Origin: a virus
Reading direction: 5' to 3' (one strand)
DNA length: 25,915 nt
Virus record (IMG/VR): IMGVR_UViG_3300007963_000040
Location: 1-25,915 of that record
The translations under genes and the position numbers were made by a program. The notes under the pieces were generated by a model. That model searched no databases. It was not told where the DNA came from and saw nothing but the letters and a program-made list of their open reading frames with translations. This document shows, one piece after another, positions 23,021 to 25,915 of the stretch (its first letter is position 1; each line of letters starts with the position of its first letter).

Positions 23021-23326
23021 ATAGCCAGGTAGGACGCTGGTCAGCTATTCAGTTAGCAACATCGGTCCCATGCTACGGCATGGAGTAGGTGGACCAGAGT
23101 CACGGCGACCAATCACACGGATAACCACAGGGTTAGAGCCTGTTAATGCCAGCCAACGCGTAGAGGTACGCAACGGTGTGAGACGAGTCACCTGGATATA
23201 GCGATCGTAGCATCGTATGGACTGGTGTGCGAGCGATGACAACATAGCCGAAAACATGTACAAGACCTCCGGGTCCGTGAAAAACAGCGCACGCCATCGC
23301 GCGACGGCATACACCTAACGACCTAT
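23021..23326 (+). other. Hairpin-rich candidate leader segment
   Basis: Several short inverted repeats follow each other: ATAGC/GCTAT with inner CAG/CTG (23021-23048), CCATGC/GCATGG with a 4-base loop (23068-23083), GCGTA/TACGC with loop GAGG (23158-23171), and a near-palindrome around TCGCGCGA (23292-23309). No gene is convincing here. A structured 5' leader or small RNA of the rightward unit is possible; folding has not been computed. Confidence 0.35.
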
Positions 23327-23531
23327 GCGGTTACCACCGCGCAAGGTTTAGCAGACGGGCAAGGCTGCAAGGTGTGAATAGGGGTCGGACTGACAATCCG
23401 GCAGCATGGTAACGGGTGACGAGCACCGTGTAGCTTTAAGCGCACACGGGTCGCCAAGGACTCACCGAACGCCAAGCGAGAAACCCAACGCCCCTTGCCC
23501 CCATTTCACCTATTTCTTTTTTGGAGTCATT

Positions 23532-23840
23532 ATGGATTATGAACTTGGATACGGTAACGCATGGCGCAAGCAAGTAGGCATACCGTCTAACCGCTCGCGC
23601 AAGTGTTACCCGAAACGTACCCCACAAGGGCTACAAGGCCCGGCTAAACGTGCTTGGCAGCACGTATGCAAGTCAGTAGGCAAGCGGTACAGGTACACCC
23701 TGACGCTATGCGAGAGACGATATATCACACTGAAGGTCAACGGCGAGCCCGTCGTTATCTTCATCGACCACGCTGATGGTAGCTACAATTACTATTGGGA
23801 ACGCCATGCAATAGCGATTATTCGCAAGGCACGCAAGTAA
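23532..23840 (+). CDS. Small basic protein of unknown function (102 aa)
   Basis: The frame is open from 23406, but the ATG at 23532 has GGAG eight bases upstream and begins a typical protein (MDYELGYG...), so this start is preferred. The protein is basic (many Arg/Lys, and a CYPKRTPQG segment). It has two short strand-like stretches in its second half (RYRYTLTLCERRYITLKVNG and EPVVIFIDHADGSYNYYW), giving a compact alpha/beta or beta look. No family or motif is recognised. It is the first clear gene of the rightward unit and is isolated by about 400 non-coding bases on its right. Confidence 0.7.
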   Translation: MDYELGYGNAWRKQVGIPSNRSRKCYPKRTPQGLQGPAKRAWQHVCKSVGKRYRYTLTLCERRYITLKVNGEPVVIFIDHADGSYNYYWERHAIAIIRKARK

Positions 23841-23860
23841 GTCAACGCCCACAGCACAGC

Positions 23861-23936
23861 CTGAAGGCCAGCACCTACACCGGGTGTTGGCACGGGTATT
23901 GCAAGGCGAAAAACGTACACACACACCTTCAGGTGT
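23861..23936 (+). terminator. Nested stem-loops after the 102-residue gene
   Basis: CTGAAGG (23862-23866 region) can pair with CCTTCAG near 23926-23932. Inside lies GCCAGCACC/GGTGTTGGC (23867-23875 and 23883-23891; nine pairs with one G-U). A separate option is ACACC/GGTGT around 23923-23936. A T-run occurs only later (23962-23967), so this is a possible terminator or processing structure, not a canonical intrinsic terminator. Confidence 0.35.
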
Positions 23937-23944
23937 CCCCTTAC

Positions 23945-23962
23945 TACTCTACTTACTCTACT
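23945..23962 (+). repeat. 9-bp tandem repeat in a pyrimidine-rich tract
   Basis: TACTCTACT is repeated twice without a gap and is followed by five further T residues. It lies between the nested stem-loops and the first palindrome unit. Confidence 0.7.
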
Positions 23963-24001
23963 TTTTTAGCATAATGATTCTAATAACTTACGTGATACAG
24001 T

Positions 24002-24052
24002 AGGTTAAACCTAACTTATCGTCTAAGTACCTGGAATAACTACACTATTCCA
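24002..24052 (+). repeat. Palindrome-plus-hairpin unit, copy 1
   Basis: AGGTTAAACCT (24002-24012) is an inverted repeat. It is followed by TATCGTCTAAG and then TGGAATA/TATTCCA (24032-24052), a perfect 7-bp stem with loop ACTACAC. The same layout recurs 87 bp downstream. Confidence 0.65.
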
Positions 24053-24088
24053 TGAAAACCTTGACGGGTAAAGACACCGTGATAACCC

Positions 24089-24130
24089 AGGTTTAACCTG
24101 GCATATCGCCTAAGCCCCTGTAACTACAGG
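24089..24130 (+). repeat. Palindrome-plus-hairpin unit, copy 2
   Basis: AGGTTTAACCT (24089-24099) is the reverse complement of the palindrome in copy 1. It is followed by TATCGCCTAAG and a hairpin CCTGT/ACAGG (24117-24130) with loop AACT. About 25 of the first 32 positions agree with copy 1, and both hairpins carry AACTACA. Confidence 0.65.
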
Positions 24131-24160
24131 TGGAAAAAAGATACAGCAAGATCAAAAACA

Positions 24161-24226
24161 GGGGTGGCACCTGGCAGCGTGCGTGTACGCATTATGTAAA
24201 GTATCGGCTGCGCTCCGTGCCACCCC
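24161..24226 (+). other. 66-nt structured element closed by a perfect 10-bp stem
   Basis: GGGGTGGCAC (24161-24170) pairs exactly with GTGCCACCCC (24217-24226). Inside are GCAGC/GCTGC (24174-24178, 24207-24211) and TGCGT/ACGCA (24180-24184, 24187-24191), giving a possible three-tier stem. No T-run follows, so it is not a standard terminator. It ends 15 bases before the Shine-Dalgarno of the next gene. A leader control element, RNase III-type processing site or DNA cruciform are possible. Confidence 0.6.
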
Positions 24227-24250
24227 ACGACTTACAAAACGAGGTGTGAA

Positions 24251-24331
24251 ATGACGATTGAACTACTACTACACGCCGCGATTGTGTGGTGTGTGATTGA
24301 CTACCATTGGGGTGATAATGAACCTGACTGA
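24251..24331 (+). CDS. 26-residue hydrophobic peptide
   Basis: ATG at 24251 follows a strong GAGGTG site. The reading frame gives a hydrophobic N-terminal half (IELLLHAAIVWCVIDYHW) and an acidic end, then TGA at 24329. It overlaps the next gene by 14 bases. It may be a small membrane peptide or a translated leader that couples ribosomes to the next start. No homologue is known to me. Confidence 0.5.
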   Translation: MTIELLLHAAIVWCVIDYHWGDNEPD

Positions 24332-24803
24332 AGAACTGCGAAAACAGGCTGAGCAACAGGCGAAACTCTACAAACGTTTCCCTATTGGTGGTCTGCGATT
24401 CGAGATTGCAACCATGGCTGAGGGTGGATGCCCTCACGAGGCAGTGACTCGGGTCGATGGCCGTGAGTACGCTGAGGGCACGATCAAGCGTGAGGAATAC
24501 TACCCAGGTGTGCCGGATGAATACTTCCAATACATCTGTGACCTTATGGACTGGCAATACAAAAAGGAGGAGCCGTGTACAAGCACTCAACAAACCGATA
24601 CCGACCAAGATTGCAACGAGGATACTACGCCTGGAGATACTGTTAGAACTGTGAGTATCAAGGTGACATGGGAAGACTACGTATACAACGTGTTGCGAGT
24701 CTACGAACACCTGGACAACGACGGTAAGCGTGAAGCTATGGAAAACTTCCTTAAGATTGCACGCATGGCCGACAAGTACGCTGAACTAATGGAGGCAGAA
24801 TGA
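24318..24803 (+). CDS. Acidic protein of unknown function (161 aa)
   Basis: ATG at 24318 has GGGGTGA just upstream; a TTG at 24297 in the same frame is less likely. Residues 1-80 are mixed helix/strand (RFPIGGLRFEIATMAEGG...CDLMDWQYKKEE). A polar, Thr/Asp-rich linker follows (about 85-108). The C-terminal 50 residues are helical and acidic (VYNVLRVYEHLDNDGKREAM, ending MEAE). No motif is recognised. It is translationally coupled to the following 75-residue gene (ATGA overlap), in a cluster of small accessory genes. Confidence 0.7.
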   Translation: MNLTEELRKQAEQQAKLYKRFPIGGLRFEIATMAEGGCPHEAVTRVDGREYAEGTIKREEYYPGVPDEYFQYICDLMDWQYKKEEPCTSTQQTDTDQDCNEDTTPGDTVRTVSIKVTWEDYVYNVLRVYEHLDNDGKREAMENFLKIARMADKYAELMEAE

Positions 24804-25027
24804 AACTATACATCTACACAGTAGAGGGTTCGGGTAACTTTCCGTGGGATATGCTGCGGTATGACGCCTGCTGGCCTGCACGTATGGTAGACGTAAACAA
24901 TCTACAGTGGTCAACGATGCGCGAACGCAGATTGGTGCTGTTACGTAGCATTAGGGCACCAACAATAGATAGATGGAAGTCGTACGGATGGGACGTTAAC
25001 ATTGTATCACCACTGGAGGCAGAATGA
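24800..25027 (+). CDS. Small protein of unknown function (75 aa)
   Basis: ATG overlaps the preceding TGA (ATGA), with GGAGG inside the end of the upstream gene as its ribosome site. The N-terminus is strand-like and aromatic (KLYIYTVEGSGNFPWDMLRY), then helical and basic (WSTMRERRLVLLRSIRAPTI), ending LEAE. There is no recognised domain. The junction sequence to the next gene is identical over 14 bases to the one before it. Confidence 0.7.
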   Translation: MKLYIYTVEGSGNFPWDMLRYDACWPARMVDVNNLQWSTMRERRLVLLRSIRAPTIDRWKSYGWDVNIVSPLEAE

Positions 25028-25218
25028 CCGAAGCACAGTTTCAGATAGAGCACGCCGTGATTATGCAAAGCATCCAGCATTGCATGGATGAGATGGGCAG
25101 GTTTAGCGATGCGACCACACGGTCAGGAAGACAACGGTACTACGATGCACAGAAAGAACTACGAGAATGGGAACACGAACTGCGCCAACTAATGGCGCGA
25201 TACTATGGAGAAGAGTGA
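25024..25218 (+). CDS. Small helical protein of unknown function (64 aa)
   Basis: ATG overlaps the upstream stop (ATGA), with GGAGG before it. The protein is predicted to be almost all helical (EAQFQIEHAVIMQSIQHCMD, YYDAQKELREWEHELRQLMA) with mixed charge and a coiled-coil look. No catalytic motif is visible. It is followed by the zinc-ribbon peptide through a TGATG overlap. Confidence 0.7.
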   Translation: MTEAQFQIEHAVIMQSIQHCMDEMGRFSDATTRSGRQRYYDAQKELREWEHELRQLMARYYGEE

Positions 25219-25343
25219 TGAACTACAAGTACAAGTACAAGTGTATGCGCTGCGATACCATCTATGGGTGGCATTGGTACAGACCAAACGGGTGCTGCCC
25301 TAAGTGTGGACTGACTAACTTCTGTACGTGGAGTGTGCGATGA
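25218..25343 (+). CDS. Zinc-ribbon microprotein (41 aa)
   Basis: A short gene: ATG at 25218 overlaps the previous TGA, TGA at 25341 overlaps the next ATG. After a Lys/Tyr-rich start (NYKYKYK, from three TACAAG repeats) come CMRC (about 9-12) and CPKC (about 27-30) with two aromatic/Trp residues between, plus one extra Cys at 26 and one at 36. Two CxxC pairs separated by about 14 residues form a typical zinc ribbon. The role (nucleic acid or protein binding) is inferred; paired overlaps support translation. Confidence 0.7.
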   Translation: MNYKYKYKCMRCDTIYGWHWYRPNGCCPKCGLTNFCTWSVR

Positions 25344-25726
25344 ATCCACTACATGAGACGGTAAAGGATATCGGCTCCGACTACTACTCATTATACGCAT
25401 TCAACGGAACAAGAGAGCGAGACGGAGCCAAGCTCGACGACTACTTCACAATGGACGGATGCAGATACCAGTTTGATAGGCTGCTAAGGAGTAGGGACGG
25501 GTGGGAACAGTTCGATACAGACCAGGATGCGAGATACTTTGGAGTATGGATTAACAGGGATGCGAGGATGACCGTTACCTATGCAGAGGGTGACCTGACT
25601 ATCAAGTACGACATCCCAGACATGGAGAAAGAATACAAAGACATGTGCGACTTCTATGGTAAGGCACCAGCATGGGCTACCACTATTGACAACGACGGAA
25701 CAGTAACCAAACACTATTCGAGGTGA
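25340..25726 (+). CDS. Acidic protein of unknown function (128 aa)
   Basis: ATG at 25340 overlaps the zinc-ribbon stop and has GTGGAG seven bases upstream; an in-frame GTG at 25328 is less favoured. The sequence is polar, acidic and rich in Tyr, Asp and Arg (DYYSLYAFNGTRERDGAKLD, then RYQFDRLLRSRDGWEQF), with a strand-like centre (FGVWINRDARMTVTYAEGDL). No family is recognised. Confidence 0.65.
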   Translation: MNPLHETVKDIGSDYYSLYAFNGTRERDGAKLDDYFTMDGCRYQFDRLLRSRDGWEQFDTDQDARYFGVWINRDARMTVTYAEGDLTIKYDIPDMEKEYKDMCDFYGKAPAWATTIDNDGTVTKHYSR

Positions 25727-25728
25727 GT

Positions 25729-25915
25729 ATGAGAAAGCTTGACCGATACAGAGAGAACCTTAGAGTAGACACGTACAATGTGTACAGCTACGATACTTTG
25801 GTGGCAAAGATTAGCCACAAGAACAAGACGGTAAGGTCACTCGCCTGGAAGTCAGTGACAACATCTAAGCATATTAACTACGTTGCCAGTGAGTACGGGT
25901 ACAAGGTGGTGAAGG
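25729..25915 (+). CDS. Small phage protein, partial (right edge), DUF8033-like pattern
   Basis: ATG at 25729 has GAGGTGAG just upstream, close to the end of the previous gene. Sixty-two codons are visible before the edge. The pattern YDTLVAKI...(basic)...WKSVTTSKHINYVASEYG resembles a small phage domain in which a Y-x-T-x-V-A strand is followed by S-x-T-T-S-K-H-I-N. I recall this as DUF8033-type, but the match is by eye only. The function of that family is unknown to me. The gene is cut at the window end. Confidence 0.5.
   Translation, partial: MRKLDRYRENLRVDTYNVYSYDTLVAKISHKNKTVRSLAWKSVTTSKHINYVASEYGYKVVK

Larger units (their letters stand above)
22595..23531. other. Divergent non-coding control region
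   Basis: About 0.94 kb lies between the leftward late unit and the rightward unit. No open frame here has a convincing start and Shine-Dalgarno; the longest are alternative-start shadows. It contains an AT palindrome, candidate leftward promoter elements, a Fur-box match, three TTGACAT copies and several short hairpins (listed separately). No single strong rightward sigma70 promoter could be identified by eye, because the TTGACA boxes lack -10 partners at 16-18 bp. Confidence 0.6.
23841..24250. other. Structured intergenic region in the rightward unit
   Basis: This 410-bp stretch has no supportable gene. It holds a nested inverted repeat, a pyrimidine tract with a 9-bp tandem repeat, a duplicated palindrome/hairpin unit and a 66-nt closed stem, all described separately. 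Such a density of symmetry suggests control of transcription, RNA processing or replication. The exact role is not visible. Confidence 0.6.

Noticed and set aside
23070-23201. 43-codon plus-strand frame starting ATG at 23070
   Set aside because: The ATG lies inside a perfect hairpin, has no ribosome site, and the product is Arg-rich without structure.
23045-23314. 89-codon minus-strand frame in the divergent region
   Set aside because: No Shine-Dalgarno and an Arg/Thr/Ser-rich composition; it overlaps hairpins and is best explained as a shadow.
23406-23531. Upstream extension of the 102-residue gene to ATG 23406
   Set aside because: No Shine-Dalgarno at 23406, whereas GGAG precedes ATG 23532; the extra 42 residues look non-coding.
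24002-24130. CRISPR array or tRNA gene
   Set aside because: Only two imperfect units 87 bp apart, with no regular spacers, and no cloverleaf or TTCGA arm could be found; the window as a whole shows no tRNA-like or CRISPR-like pattern.
24192-24710. 172-codon minus-strand frame
   Set aside because: Antisense to the coupled 26- and 161-residue genes, both with strong ribosome sites.

Overview
The window is part of a tailed double-stranded DNA phage (Caudoviricetes) or prophage. It has two opposed transcription units separated by a regulatory region of about 0.9 kb. I see no integrase, tRNA, rRNA, transposase or host housekeeping gene. The structural order is small terminase, TerL, portal, scaffold, major capsid, decoration-type proteins, connector-like protein, nozzle-like protein, fibre-like proteins and internal/ejection-type proteins. 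No sheath, tube or baseplate set is visible, which suggests a short-tailed (podovirus-like) virion. Shine-Dalgarno sites are ordinary (AGGAG/GGAG type). A site matching 18 of 19 bases of the classical Fur box suggests a proteobacterial host; this is inference.

Left and middle (1-22594, minus strand): one very compact late operon, read right to left. It starts with a Ser-rich protein of unknown function, small beta-rich virion-type proteins, a tail-fibre-like protein and a virion-associated candidate. Then comes a cluster that may serve lysis: a YkuD-like (L,D-transpeptidase fold) protein, a 30-residue membrane peptide, a 57-residue protein, a 37-residue peptide with 20 lysines, and a membrane/coiled-coil protein. 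Next are packaging (small terminase, TerL, portal), an FmdB-type zinc-ribbon protein, scaffold, major capsid and decoration-like proteins. A perfect 10-bp hairpin separates these from two small paralogous beta proteins. The operon continues with connector-like and nozzle-like proteins, three consecutive fibre-like proteins, a glycine-zipper protein with a tape-measure-like C-terminal motif, and a gene that runs off the left edge. Many genes overlap by the pentamer TAATG, so translation is probably coupled along the operon.

Divergent control region (22595-23531): it holds the Fur-box match, a perfect AT palindrome over candidate leftward -10 elements, three TTGACAT copies spaced by multiples of 11 bp, and several hairpins that suggest a structured rightward leader.

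Right (23532-25915, plus strand): small accessory, early-type genes. A basic 102-residue protein is followed by 410 bp of non-coding DNA with a duplicated palindrome-plus-hairpin unit and a 66-nt element closed by a perfect 10-bp stem. After that comes a tightly coupled string of small genes (26, 161, 75, 64, 41 and 128 residues, then one cut by the window edge), including a zinc-ribbon microprotein. Functions are unknown apart from the zinc-ribbon fold. All family assignments come from reading motifs and gene order; no database search was run.
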